DNA from: Trichoplax adhaerens
Lineage: Eukaryota > Placozoa > Uniplacotomia > Trichoplacea > Trichoplacidae
Reading direction: 5' to 3'
Assembly: GCF_000150275.1 (NCBI RefSeq)
Contig: NW_002060985.1
Span: 4,914-68,913 of the forward strand
DNA: 64,000 bases
The position numbers and the translations under genes are program-made. The notes beneath the pieces are model-generated. The model was not told the DNA's origin, searched no databases, and saw nothing but the letters and a program-made list of their open reading frames with translations. Of this stretch, positions 11,426-23,720 are shown in pieces. Numbering within the stretch: position 1 is the first letter of the stretch; every line of letters begins with the position of its first letter.

Positions 11426-13907
11426 TTAATTTCATTTGTATAAGCTACCATTCGGCACGATGACAACGCTATACTATTCCTTTTATTAATTAATTAATTT
11501 TATGCTATCAATCTATATGTTTTGCATCATCATTTATGTTGATACTGCCGAAAATTCGCTAAAAATTTATAGCGAAACTACTTCCTGAAAAGAATAGATA
11601 ATCCTCAGTACCGTACTCAATTTCGAATTATATTGCTATAGCAGTTTCAAAAGCTTCTGGGTCCATAAGACTTGTCGGACAGTTGGAAAATAGTATGCAA
11701 GGGCTCTAACCCTAACCCTTAACATAGCTTACGTTGCTATTCTATTCAAAATAAAGTCATCAAACCTTTCTTAAAATTCCAACTCTGATCAAAATTTTGA
11801 CCTAAAAGTACAGGTTTGAAGTAATTTTTAACCAGTTACAGCTTCTCTAATATAGTTAACATTCATGTTAAAAGAATCTAGACGCAAAATTACTGTCAGC
11901 GTTAATGTAATCAGTCATGTAGGCTTCTAACTTTTAAATTACATACGTATAATTGCTACAACGCAAATTTGGTCCTCTATAAAATATTTTAGCATTTTCG
12001 TGGAGAAACAGTTTTGCTAACAGCCCAATGGAAATTGGAATACTGGCATAGAAAGCTAATCAACAAGTACGGATGCTATCTCCACGACGATTTAAACTCC
12101 CATCATTATCATCAAATACAGAACCACGGCTGCATCTTTGCTGATATAAAAAGTCGCTCTAAATGGTGATTTACCTTTACAGAAGTTCGTATCTACCGGT
12201 TAATGATTTATTACTCTTCAGAGTTACTTTATGAGTGTTTGATACGAGTGTACAAGATACTATTCTTGTAAATGATGGGATCAAGCTACAGCTTAAATTT
12301 TTGGCATCATCTATATGTACCCGTAATAGTTCTTATAACATAAATTTATGATATTTAGAAAAATACATTCCATTAGCCATAGTGAAAGTCGATATAGGGT
12401 TTGATTTCTATGTTGATCATTAGACAGTAATTACTGTATTGCAAACTAAAAAAGTAGTTTTGCAGTTATCGAGAGGTTAGTATTTAATTTTAAAGTTTGA
12501 ACTTACAAAACAATAAAACTAAATTTTTATACTGAACTTATTTTTTTGCTTTTATTGGCTGCAGGACGATTTATTTAGTAACAATATTAGAAAGGTAGTT
12601 CGTGATGAGGACAATATTTTGGACTTCTCCATTATACAATCGAGAAATAGGGTAATCGATCAAAAGCTAATCTTCACTACCAAACGGAAAGCAAGCATTC
12701 AATGTTATCATGATAAATAGTTATAATACCTATTTGTAATACAAACTGTAGCCTTAATGATATCCTAAGGTCATAGCATAAACGATAAATTAATTCTAGT
12801 TAAGAAACGCTTTCATAAGTTAATGTTAGTATTACAAATGAATTGTCAGGTTTACCCATCTTGACCGAACCAGAGACTGTATTCTTCTACATGTTGGATA
12901 ACCTTCTCAATGAGTTCCTGTCTTAGCTATGGAAAGTCTTGGAGAAACATTGCATTGAGGATGTCGTTCAACTGCAATGAATATCGCATTCTCCATTTTC
13001 AAAGTCAATTATGAACCATTCTCCAAATGTTATTTTTATATCTAGTAACGGAAGTTGTAAATATATTTTGCTTTGGGTCTTGCAGAAAATCCTTTCCGAT
13101 ACATTGATATTCTAGGTTGGATAAATTCATCTTGTCAACATAAATAGTTATTGTTATTCAAACCAATAAAATAAATACAAAATAACAACCAGATCTAACA
13201 GCAGATTAACAAGAAGATGATGTGTTATTTACATGACTACGGGCCCCTTTTGTTGTTGAACATATTAAGTTGACATTAATTTGCTGCGGAAGTAAATACT
13301 AGACTAATTACTGGTTATGATAGATTAGAGGGATTGTTGTTAGCCAATACCAGGTAGGCTATTATCATAATTTGTTTTTTAACATGGATATTATGTTTAT
13401 CGTTGGCTGTCCTAATTGTTATTTATTTCAGCTCAGCAAATAAAGTGATAGATAGAATTGTCTCCAAGTGGAAATAACGTCATATGATGATACTGTAAGC
13501 GTAAGAAATAGAAGATTGAATTAAAAATGTCAAGGTATGAAAGTTTATAAACGCTTGATGCCCCAATGCTATTACCTATTACCCTCCTTATTAGATTAAT
13601 CACGGCAGTGGCATGGAATGATGATGATGAATGGAGCGATTTGTAGTAGTCTTTGAGGTATACACTTGCATAATATGTGATGTAAGTAACTAAATTACCT
13701 TTTAATGAATTGTATAATGATATTGTTCCTACTTTGATGATGTTGATGTCGATGACAAAATTAGATACTGTTTTATTCACATCAAGCCATGAAAACCTTT
13801 ATTAAAATATAATCAGATTGATCCTATGCAGAAGTCAATAGAATGAATAAACTAGTCCCCAACTGATTGACAGGGTTACAAGAAGTAGATTTCTAAGAAT
13901 TATGTTT
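11426..13907. other. Intergenic DNA or decayed downstream exons
   Basis: No intact gene. Around 12005-12160, broken frames give fragments such as SPMEIGILA, faintly like the start of a discoidin (F5/8C) domain, which could be another exon of the SRCR/EGF relic; this is weak. A stronger exon-like block at 12565-12720 is listed separately. The minus-strand open frame at 13433-13780 lacks an ATG start and has unbiased composition; I treat it as chance. Confidence 0.35.
12565..12720 (+). other. Exon-like open block after a strong splice acceptor
   Basis: A pyrimidine-rich tract ending TTGGCTGCAG is followed by about 51 open codons (DDLFSNNIRKVVRDEDNILD onwards) to a TAG at 12718. The acceptor is good and the peptide looks protein-like, but no family is recognised and there is no obvious partner exon. 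It could be a terminal exon of the upstream SRCR/EGF relic. Confidence 0.25.
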
Positions 13908-15100
13908 TTGCTTTTTCTACGGTATGCATTCTACCTAAGCAAGTATGTCGGAAATATCCTTATTGAAGATTATATCTGTTGGATTAGAAGTATATCTACA
14001 GCTAATACAATACTAGTAAGTCATGTAACTTACGAAGACAACAATGTTCTGTCTCAATCCTTGTGAAATAGAAAATTAAAAATACTGTCTATCAAGGCAG
14101 AAATTTCTACTATGGATCGAATATTTGGGTCCCAAACTCGCCACGCTTGCTTTCTATTTGCAATGCAGAGATAAAAATAAATAAACTAAAACCCGACTGT
14201 CGACAGTAAAGTAGACTCATAGCTAGCCATCTTGTTTGCCCTTATTTTTTTCTTAGGTAAGTCTGAAATTATACGTAGATAACTTTTCTATTTCTATGGC
14301 ATAATTCTCTATTAATTAATTAATATTCTGGGGTGTGCATTCTACCTAAGGAAGTGTACCGGAAATATCTATATTTCTTGGACAATACACATTCTATTAA
14401 CTGAATACCAATTAATAATGTTGCCTACAAAGACAACATCATCATTCTATTCTAACCTTTATGAAATAGTAAATTAAATACTGTCTATCAAGGCAGAAAT
14501 TTCCATTATAGTTTGAATATTTAGATCCAAAACCCGCCACGCTTGATTTCTATTTACAATTCAATATAGAAACATATAATATATTGACTGTTGAGATCCA
14601 TTTTAGAAACTAAAAGCCGGCTGTATAGAGTAAGATAGCTTAAACTTGTATCGGGCCATCCGGTTGATATGGCTATGATTCTTTCTCAGAAAGTGTAAAA
14701 TTATACGTAGATGACCTTTCTATTTCTATAGTATGATTTTGATTCTTTTTTTTAACATAGCAATCTTCTGCGGTGTGCATTCTACCTAAGCAAGTATAGC
14801 AGAAATATCCTTACTGAAGTCCATATTTCTTAGATTATACGCATGCAATAAGATACCAATTAGTATTGTTGCCTACGTAGACAGTTTCTTTCTATCCTAG
14901 TGAAATAGAAAATTAATATGCCGTCTATCTAGGCACTAATTTCCATATGGATCCAATATTTGAATCCAAACTGCCGCACTCGTGTTCTATTTACAATTCA
15001 ATATAGAAACATAAATCATGTGGACTTATAAAGCTGAGTTTACAAACTGAAATCCGACTGTAAAGAGCCAAGTAAGGTTATCCAAATCGTATCATAAGAG
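13908..15100. repeat. Three diverged tandem copies, ~410-440 bp
   Basis: The motif GCATTCTACCTAAG recurs at 13926, 14337 and 14777, and each is followed in the same order by GTCTATCAAGGCAG-like, CGCCACGCTTG-like and ACTGTAAAGAG-like segments. Spacings are 411 and 440 bp. Similarity is moderate, with indels. No open frame spans a unit, so this is non-coding local duplication. Confidence 0.8.
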
Positions 15101-15419
15101 TTTTCCGATCATAATAATCAAGGACTACTCCAATCAATCTTCACATTGACTCTCCACTCCAATTTTTGCTCTTTACAATAAAAAATGGACACATTGATCA
15201 TCTGAAAGATACGAGTAAAGGATAATTAGGAAAATTTTAATGGAGAGAGAGTGGAAAAATTGGAGTTGAGCGCCGGATCGTGTTTAAACATTTTGGATTG
15301 ATGGAAGAATGGCAAGAAATGGATGATATTCCTTGTCATGAAGCAATTGACTATAGAAATAGCCTTTTCGCATCGAGTATCTCTCTCATAATCAGGCATT
15401 GCTATCTTTTATATAGTAT

Positions 15420-16010
15420 ACCAGTAATAATACTCTTACTCCATCTTGACAGGATCTACTTCTGCGATTGAAATTAACAGCAGGTAAAACTGAGTATGTT
15501 CTCCATTGTACAAGAAAGAAAACTGCCTCCTATTGAAAAGTGCAAGCTAACGTAGAAGTAGAAGAAAGTACTAATCAACAAAAGGAAAATTAGTATTTGC
15601 CATGCAATATCCACACGGCTGCCGTCATCCACTGCTTTCTTGGACAAGGTATATGATTCATACAGTATTACTCCATGCTAACAGAACCTAGTGCTATCAT
15701 TGAAATCAGCAGCAAGTAAAACTGAAGATGCTCTCGGTTGTGCAAGAGTAAAGACCCTGTGATGCTGAAAAGTGCAGACTAGATAGGAGAATGGCGAGTG
15801 GTCCATGATACTGCGTCCATGCCAAAAATCAATGGTTCAACTCCTACTACTCCTTACTGACAGGATCGACGTACTTTTACCATTGAAAATCAACAGCAAG
15901 TAAAGAGGAAGCTATCGTCCGCCATACAAGAGTAGAGATAGAGTTATACTGCGTTAGCAAAAGAAAAAAAAAGTAGTAAATCATCGATGGATCCATGCCA
16001 AAGAGATTCA
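15420..16010. repeat. Three diverged copies, ~185-240 bp
   Basis: Copies begin near 15430, 15668 and 15852. Each contains ACTCC, a GACAGGATC-like segment, a Ser-like ATTGAAATCAGCAGCAAGTAAA block and a CAAGAGTA block. Unrelated to the array immediately upstream. Non-coding. Confidence 0.6.
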
Positions 16011-16549
16011 TAAGCTACCGGTATAAAATTCAATTTACTGGATGATAGAATAGAGGCTGAACAATCAATGGAGTCTACAAGATGATCCTACTCCATGGAA
16101 TCTTGTTGTTTCTATTGGAAAGAGTAGACTAGCGGCAAACATCAAGAATAGCTAAAGTGAATAAGTAGCTTTATTTACATAACAGTAGAATGGCTTGTCT
16201 ACTCCTACCTTTTGATGAAAAGATGGATTGTATATAGAATTCCTCTACTCTATAAGTCCTGCAATGGTAGCAATGTTATCCAATACAATTGGAGATGATT
16301 ATGTCTCCATGTTAATTAACTTGCCTCTTCTACTCAATTGTTATCCACCATCCTATACTAGAGTAAGTAGCGATTATGTAATCGGCCATGCCACCTCGCA
16401 GAGTAGAATATCAACACTTTCCACTATAGAGAATCACTCCTTCTCAAGTGTAAAGTGTAAAAGATTGCCTTAAACTTACTCCATTCTACTAGTCAAATCG
16501 ACTGGAATCAGCGCCTCGATAGGTCCATTATTGACGGGCTAATAGCACT
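16011..16549. other. Non-coding spacer
   Basis: An 81-codon open frame at 16228-16473 starts with an in-frame alternative codon, lacks any recognisable family and sits among diverged repeats. I see no gene here. Confidence 0.4.
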
Positions 16550-16900
16550 AACGAGTGATTAAGCCGTTGAACGATTCCGTTATCCTTCAATCTTGTAATC
16601 TAATTAGTGGCAAGCAGTTGCATCGACTTGTCCTTACTTTCTATTCTATAATTCTTGATTTTAATCTGCCATCTCTGATTCTCGGAAGATAGTTTTCTCC
16701 TTCAAGTAGCGGTTGGATAGGTTAGTTAGTATTTTTCGGCTCATGGTAGCAACGCGAGAAGGGGGGGGGGGAGTGGAATTAAGCCGTTGAACGATTCGAC
16801 GATTGATTCTTGCAATCGAATTAGCGGCAAACAGTCCTATCGATTTCTTCTTGTTCTCTGTTATTTAATAATTAATTTCCATCTTCTATTCTTGGTAGAT
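16550..16900. repeat. Two-copy tandem repeat, ~221 bp, with an 11-G run
   Basis: The block starting TTAAGCCGTTGAACGATTC occurs at about 16558 and 16779, and similarity continues through AATTAG(T/C)GGCAA and a pyrimidine-rich segment. A homopolymer of 11 G (16761-16771) lies just before the second copy. Confidence 0.75.
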
Positions 16901-18389
16901 CCTTTCCTCCGCTCATTGACTGATTCATGTCCTGTGGGTATTTCTCTCCACTCCATTCATCAAGTCCGCCATTGAAGACTATTACGAAGAAGAAATTATC
17001 CGGTAAGCTAAGCCTACTATAGCCATTCTGGAAATTGTTATCATTCATCGATAGGAAAGGATACTTGTATTTAATATGGGTCCTAGCCCAAAGGATGATG
17101 AAAAGAGAGTATCTAGACTAGTATCAATCCTACTTGAGTTAAGGAAAAGAGGTATCCTATCGTTGGTGATGGACACTAATGATCACTACGGCTATTGCTT
17201 AAGCGATGACAAAGCCATATTGTTCTCTTTCCAATGTCCACATCGCCATGATGGCCAGCAAGGGGATGACAATCTATTTTCAGAGAGGGTTGGGATAAAA
17301 TCATTTCCTTGATCGTTGAATAAAATATCAATATCATTTTAACTCGATTCAAATCACCATTGCCTTCTCTACGTCTTAGCGTAGGATAGGATTTCATCTA
17401 GCAGGTATCAGTTACGTATTATTAAATATCTTATCATCGATCATCGATGAAAGCTATCCATGCTTCAATGTTGATGATAACTCATTTAATGTCAATCTAT
17501 TCAGTATTTTCTAATTGAAAAATAGTATTGATAATACACCATTGCCAATTCTCTTCATTGAGTTCGCCCTGATTGAGCCATCATAGTATATTTGATCATC
17601 TTTGTTGGCCCTAATGGATGGAGACTTTCGTTCAAACATAATATTGGTAGGACGGTTTCTGTCCAACAATCCATTGGCCACTGTTAAAATCATCTACTAG
17701 CCATCGTTATTTTTGTTCCAATATGATTTCATAATTTACTGCAGTTTGGCAAAGGAAATTGTACAAGCCTTGATGTGCTTTTCCTTAGCAATGACCGATG
17801 TTGTCGACTAATTGCAATAGTAACCATTTATTTTTCTTTCGCCACTGTGTACATTAGTCCAATAATTAGAATCAATCTATTCTTCCATCGTCACTTTATT
17901 GATCCCACATAACGACTCGATGATGGCGCCACCCGCATATGGTAACATTTTATGGCCAATAGCCACCATGATCAAGCCATCCTAGTGATTGTGGATAACT
18001 TTCGCATTGAATTTGAATGATCTAAAACGATAGCAAGCTTTTATCGACGTGTTCGGTACCGGCACAGGATTCTCAATGCCATTCGATCCATTTTATCACG
18101 TCCTGTTTTGCTACCATCTACCCTAGTGATAAAATGATTCTTTATTTGCTTCGATTGCTCTTCCATGACTTAATTGGATTATTTTTCTATGATACTGTAT
18201 AAGTTAATTACATTGATTAGTGTTGAATAGTAACGAAGCTAAACCAGAATGAGTTATTACCCCTTGATCCTTTTCAGTCAAAGTTGGAAATGATAGCAGT
18301 ACTAACCCCAACCGCGACCAATTCATGAATCATGCTACTCCAATCGCAGTTTCTTTTTCTACCCATCAGAAATGCCGGTAGTCTATTTG
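16901..18389. other. Intergenic, no recognised gene
   Basis: Open frames of 60-78 codons occur on both strands (for example 17076-17312 plus and 17176-17397 minus, mutually overlapping), but none shows a recognisable domain or splice context. Confidence 0.45.
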
Positions 18390-18770
18390 CGATCAAATCA
18401 TGGCCACCTTGTATCATATAATCAACAATTCTTTCTTGACAATTTGCTTTGCTCTTCACGATAATCACACACGTTGAAATTAGATCGCCGATGAGCATGT
18501 TGGATGGTATTTTGCCTCCATTCGGCTATCTAATAACTTGCTTCTCTAGACAGAGACTGCTGGAGAATGGCTAAAATCATAGTCACCTTGGGTCAACAAT
18601 TCATTCTTGACAATTTGCTTTAGCAGTATCCTTTGCTTTGCTCTTCATGCTAAACACACTCGTTGAAATTAGATCGTCGATGAGCTTGTTCGATGCTATT
18701 TTGCCTCCATTCGACTACTTCATAACTTGCTTTTCTAGTCAGCGACTGCAGGAGAATTGCTGACTTGCCT
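18390..18770. repeat. Two-copy tandem repeat, ~190 bp
   Basis: Blocks at about 18408-18556 and 18585-18755 share TTCTTGACAATTTGCTTT, CGTTGAAATTAGATCG, GATGAGC and TTTTGCCTCCATTCG in order. The second copy has a small internal duplication of TTTGCTTT. Non-coding. Confidence 0.75.
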
Positions 18771-18949
18771 GTTTTAAAGGCTAAAATAAGCATCCATTTC
18801 CATAGACGACAAGAGAGTAGCAAGTCTAAGTTATTTTCTCGAAAATGACCTTAGTTATATCCAATGATTTGCTCCTAATGGATAACAGAGTTTTACAAAT
18901 GATAATATAGCGATCGTAGTGGAGTTGTAAGTTACCAGGTATCATTTTG

Positions 18950-19580
18950 GGCAGACTTGATTGGCTAAAGTTTTTCGATTGGATCCTAAAGTTAGATTCC
19001 TCTAGTAATGGCGAAAACAGATCGTTGATGATCTTTTGGCGCCATTAGCCTTCTATCGCATGATTTGATCTTAATGTTAGACTCTTATACAGAAATGAGC
19101 TTGTAATGACGAAAGCAATTCGTTCTGATGTTTTTAGCTCGATATTAGCCTTATTTGTATCGCATAAATTGATCCTAAGGTTAGACAATCATTCTGCAAT
19201 TAGTTTATAGTAACGAAAGCACAACGTTGAGGACATTTTGGCCTTACCCCTATCGCATGATTCAATCGTAAAATTCTGCAATGTCCAAGTTTTAAGATTA
19301 GTTTATAGTCAGGAAAGAAGTAAGATAGGATTGAATCCGTATAGTCCGTATAGTCTGGTTTACAGTCCAGAAAGCAGCTACAGGTATGATTTAGATCCAA
19401 AATTAGACGCCAGTTTTGGATTTGGTTTAGAGTTAGGAAAGCAGTCAAGGGTATCGTCTGATCTTAAATTCCAGATAAGTTTTGGACTTGGTTTAGAGTC
19501 AGGAAAGAAGTAAGGGCATAGTTTGATCTTAAATTGGAGGCAAATTTTGAAATTAGCTCATAGCCAGGAATGACCATCGT
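18950..19580. repeat. Diverged short tandem repeats upstream of the first fucosyltransferase
   Basis: A motif like CATGATTTGATCTTAATGTTAGA recurs about every 90-105 bp (near 18980, 19058, 19160, 19255). Between about 19340 and 19560 it gives way to a ~60-bp repeat whose translation in one frame shows a repeated FGxGLExGK pattern. High divergence and frame breaks argue against a real protein. This lies 200-800 bp upstream of the next gene's ATG. Confidence 0.55.
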
Positions 19581-19787
19581 GTTTTAGCCCACTGGAACGT
19601 TAATCATGCTATTCGTATCATAGCTTGTAAAATAAGATTAGACTTAAAATCATGACTGAGAATGTAGCCTACCTCACTAATCGACTCTTGATCGAATAAG
19701 ATACACGTACTAAACTATCAAATGTACTTTCTTCACTCATTCAATTCTATCTCTAAAAATAGACGTATTTAGGCGCTAGCTGCCATC

Positions 19788-22750
19788 ATGCGGATACCAG
19801 GAGGCTTTCGGCTCAAGCGGATCATTGCTATTAGTGTCCTTTTTACTATCATCGTTGTTTCCTTTAACCTTGCTATCTTCGGTAGCCATAATAAGCAGTC
19901 GATTAAAGCCAACGATGCTGCAAAGAAAGCGATCAACATCCAGGCTAAAGATGATGAAATGCCCAATTTAAACCTAGAAGAAGATCCTGATGAACCAGTT
20001 GTTAATATTAAGATTCATGCAGACAGCAAAAAAAGAAATTCAGACAAAATTAAGCGCAACAACGACGATTTGGACAGCCAAAACCAAGAACGAAATCATG
20101 CATTAGTTATTCCTCATGCTGGACTTCAACGCAATAAAAGGAAGAAGAAAAAGTTTCTTACACGTCTTCAAAAAATGGATGCAATAGGCAGAGAAAGCGA
20201 AGACGACAATCTTGATGGATTGAACAACGATGAAAATATTGATATACAACAAATGCCAGCAGGAGATGATCCACTCCGCTCATTGCATCGCGGTGGGAAT
20301 AAGCAGGAGAAGCAGCGAAGGTAAGCAACAAATTTGAATCATCATTTTCATAGGTAAGAAAAGGATACAGTAAATCAAAGGCTTAATTTGATATTCCTAG
20401 GCATAACAACGAAGACGATCCTTTAATAGAAAAACGAGGCCATGGTATGAAGCATGATGATGAAGACGAAATTGGGATTCAAATGAATCCCTTTCAACAT
20501 GAGGAAGGAGAGGAAGCTGCCATCAAACCACCACACCTATTCAGAGCCCCTTCCAAAAAGAAAAGGCGATTTCAACGTGGTGGTAAGCATGCGGATGAAG
20601 ACGAACCATTTTCTGGTCAGCAACGTCAAGGCGTTCAAGCTAAAAATAATCAAAATGCTCCTGTTGAAATTAATCCATTCGATCCACTGAACGAAGGCCT
20701 TGGATTGGATAGTAATCCAATCATCAAGATACAACAACAAATACATAAAAAAACTGCTGGAAAGAATGGAAATCATCATCCTCTTCAAGCAAATAAAAAT
20801 CAAGACAGTCCAAATGGCCAATCTTCTCAACATGAAGGAGAGAAAATCAATAACCAGAATGGCAAAGATATAGCCGAAGATCCTATAGATAAAATAGAAG
20901 ATATCGAAGATCCATTCTTACAAGAGCATTTGAAACACCAATTTAAAGGCTATAAGAAAGATTTCAAGGAGCCTAACCATAAGAAAAAGAAACAAAGTAT
21001 TGACAATCAGCACAATGATGAGCAAAATAAGATAGAATCGGATGAGGAAATACAGCCAGTCCATATGCAAGATGATGCCAATATCGGACAAGAGGGTAGT
21101 AATATGGAAGGTAGAGATGACCCAAAAAATGAAAAGCAACCCCATGGAAAAGGAGTAAGGGACATGAAGGATAGGCAAAGTATGAAGAAAAAGAAAGATA
21201 GTTCTGAGAAGAATCACAATAGCAAACGGTTATCCATTCCTAAACAAGATATGAAGGAGAATCAAGATGGTATTGGCGGTGAAAATGTCCATCCATTATC
21301 AGATCAATCTCGGCAAGGAAGGGTGAAGAAATATCGTCGTCGTCGTCGTCGTGGACATCGACAATCCCATCCTCTAAGAAGTGCTCGAGTATTACAAAAG
21401 AATAGAGCGCAAAATAAATATTCAAGGCAGAATCAGGATCAAGAAAGGATGGAAGCGAAGAACCGCAATGAGCCAAACCATGATGGAAATGAAGAAGCCG
21501 TCGTGAACAGCAATCATGCTATCCAACGCAAGAACGATCATTCCCAGGACGATGAAAGCGGACCATCTAAAAGTAAATTCGATTCCAATTCATTTACAAA
21601 AGATGAAGAAGAAATTAAGCAACTTCAAGCTGAACAACATTTAATTGAACAACAATTAAATAAGGCCAAAAGCTACGTCGGAGATGATGAAAGGATGCCA
21701 ATCCATCGGAAAACCAACAGTATTGGCCAAACGCAATCGAAAAATAATTCCGAAATGAAAGTCATTTTATTATGGACAAAATATTATGAAAGAAGCTGGA
21801 AAATCGATATGGATTTTACTGTCGAGTTACCCTTAGGGAGGACTTATTTTAATCGATATTGCAAGATTAAAAATTGCTTCTTAACCATTAATCGATCGGC
21901 CTATAAAAAATCGCATGCTATCGTCTTCAACGATCGCGATTTGCCTGATCATATTGCTCATATGCCCTATTTTAAAGATCGTCGGCCATGGCAACGTTGG
22001 GTGTATTACAATTTTGAATCGCCCTACTATGCTCGAGGTTATAAGCCATTTTTCATCAATGCAGGCATGTTTAACTGGTCTATGACCTACCATCATAATG
22101 CCGATATTGATATTCAATATGGCCACGCTGTTCAGCGGCCAATTCCACGCGCAACCCTACCCGATTATCATGGTAGAAAAGATGTACATGTTACTTGGGC
22201 AGTAAGTCACTGTCTTAATGCCAGAATGAAATATGTTCAAGCTTTATCGAAATATATTTCCATCGACATTTATGGTATTTGTGGCAATAAGACATGCATT
22301 GGAACGAATAGGCATTGTTGGAAGACAGTATTTAGTCGATCCATGTTTTATTTGTCCTTTGAAAATTCCGTATGTGCCGAATATGTGACGGAAAAGTTAT
22401 GGAATCCATTACTTTATGGGGTTGTCCCGGTTGTCTTGGGAGGCGCAGATTATCGCAAAATTGCACCACCCAAATCGTATATTGATGCTCGTGATTTCCC
22501 TTCTGTCAAGGATTTAGCTGAATATTTGCATAAAGTTAGCCGTGATAAAAATCTTTACAACTCCTACATGAAATGGAAATTAAACTGGAAGATTGTTGTA
22601 CCAAGACATTGGTGTAATTTATGTAACGCACTGCATGATCCTAATCGGCCGCCTAAAGTTTATACCACATTAAGTCGCGATTGGGATGGTCTAAATCGCC
22701 AATGCCAACCTTATCCAGATCCTTACGAGTATCTGCCTAAAAAGGATTAA
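19788..22750 (+). CDS. Alpha-fucosyltransferase, GT10 family, with very long charged stem (paralogue A)
   Basis: Transfers fucose from GDP-fucose to N-acetylglucosamine-type acceptors (alpha-1,3/1,4 in the family) in the Golgi; exact linkage is inferred. Two exons, 19788-20320 and 20401-22750, separated by an 80-bp intron (GTAAGC..CCTAG, phase 2); 960 residues. The ATG is supported by an in-frame TAG at 19770. Short basic cytosolic end, then a type II membrane anchor at ~12-32. The stem, ~33-628, is unusually long and dominated by Lys, Asp, Glu, Asn, Gln and His, with a six-Arg run coded by six CGT triplets (21335-21352). The catalytic domain is ~630-945: ILLWTKYY, CFLTINRS, RWVYYNFESP, NWSMTY, then the GT10 core FYLSFENSVCAEYVTEKLW (Glu ~832), GVVPVVLGGADY and a C-terminal HWCNLCNAL cysteine pair. 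Family members usually have 350-450 residues with short stems. Paralogue B lies 5.6 kb downstream. Confidence 0.94.
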
Positions 22751-22799
22751 ATTATTTCTATGGTAATAACACTAAGACTGCTTGGAGTTGGATTGTCAT
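22751..22799. other. 3' flank of fucosyltransferase A
   Basis: Short sequence between the stop codon and the downstream tandem array; no canonical AATAAA was spotted within it, so the 3' end may lie inside the repeats. Confidence 0.3.
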
Positions 22800-23720
22800 A
22801 ATTTTGTCGTTGGCTATATTTATGGATTGCATAAAACACCATCATGGAGTTGCTTGTAGCTTTGTGATACTTGTTGAAACTTTGAACAATTTGCTTTTGC
22901 TGTAATACTTGGATTGAACTAGAAATCAACACATCATTTGTGATATCGCATTGTAAACTACCTCGACATAAGCTTTCAGTGAATGTACCTTTCTATCCTC
23001 ATGTTTGGAATGCTTACACCATGCATGCTAGAAGAACCTAAACTGATTGAAAAAGCACCACGGAAGCGCTGGTAGCTTTGCCATACTTGTTGCAACTTTA
23101 GACAACTTGCTTTTGCTATCCTAGTTGGATTGAGCTGTAAACCAACGCATCATGGAGGATGTCGAATTGTAAACCACTCCAATACAAGCTTTCAATGAAT
23201 GTATTCTAACTGTCATGTTTTTAATGTTTCCATCCCATATTCTAGAAGGACCAAAGTTTATTTAAAAAGTGCCACAGAAGCCCGGGTAGCTTTGCGATAC
23301 TTGTTAAAATTTTGGACAATCTACGTTGCTCGAACTGTAAATCAATACATCATCAATGATATCCTATTGTAAACTATGCCAACATAAGTTTTCCATGGTG
23401 GTATTCTAACCGATCTATCCTCAGGTTTTTGATGTTGACATCATGCATGCTAGAAGGACTCAAGTTTATTTAAAAAAGCGCCACGAAGGCACTGGTAGTT
23501 TTGCAATACTTGTTGAAATTTTGGATACCTTGCATTTGCTATAGCAGTTAAATTGAACTGTCAATCAATGCATCATGAATGATGTCGTACTGTATATATA
23601 ACACCAACACAAGCTTTAAAATGATTAATGTATTCTAACTGATCTATCCTCATGTTTTTGATGTTGACAACATACTTTGTTAGTAGAACCCAAATTTATT
23701 GAAATGATTTCACTTTAAAA
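22800..23720. repeat. Four-copy tandem array, ~213 bp unit
   Basis: The segment GTAGCTTTGCGATACTTGTT and its variants recur at 22856, 23072, 23286 and 23495 (spacings 216, 214, 209). Each is followed by a TTGGATTGAACTGTAAATCAA-like block, a CATCATG block and a CTATCCTCATGTTT block. Copies are diverged by substitutions and small indels. The array starts about 50-100 bp after the stop codon of fucosyltransferase A and is not found after paralogue B. Confidence 0.88.

Noticed and set aside
12005-12160. Possible discoidin (F5/8C) domain
   Set aside because: Only a short fragment (PMEIGILA) resembles the family start and several stops follow; too weak to annotate.
13433-13780. 115-codon minus-strand open frame
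   Set aside because: Starts with GTG, shows no domain, and has no splice sites linking it to anything.
13908-15100. Regularly spaced repeats considered as a CRISPR array
   Set aside because: Units are ~400 bp with diverged copies and no short repeat-spacer alternation; the genome context is animal.
19238-19513. 91-codon frame with a repeated Gly-Leu-Glu motif upstream of fucosyltransferase A
   Set aside because: Lies in a diverged tandem repeat with stops in neighbouring copies, and ends before the real ATG.
20537-21476. Several minus-strand hydrophobic open frames opposite fucosyltransferase A
   Set aside because: They are shadows of the Lys/Asp/Glu-rich stem; the complement of such codons reads as Leu/Ile/Phe.
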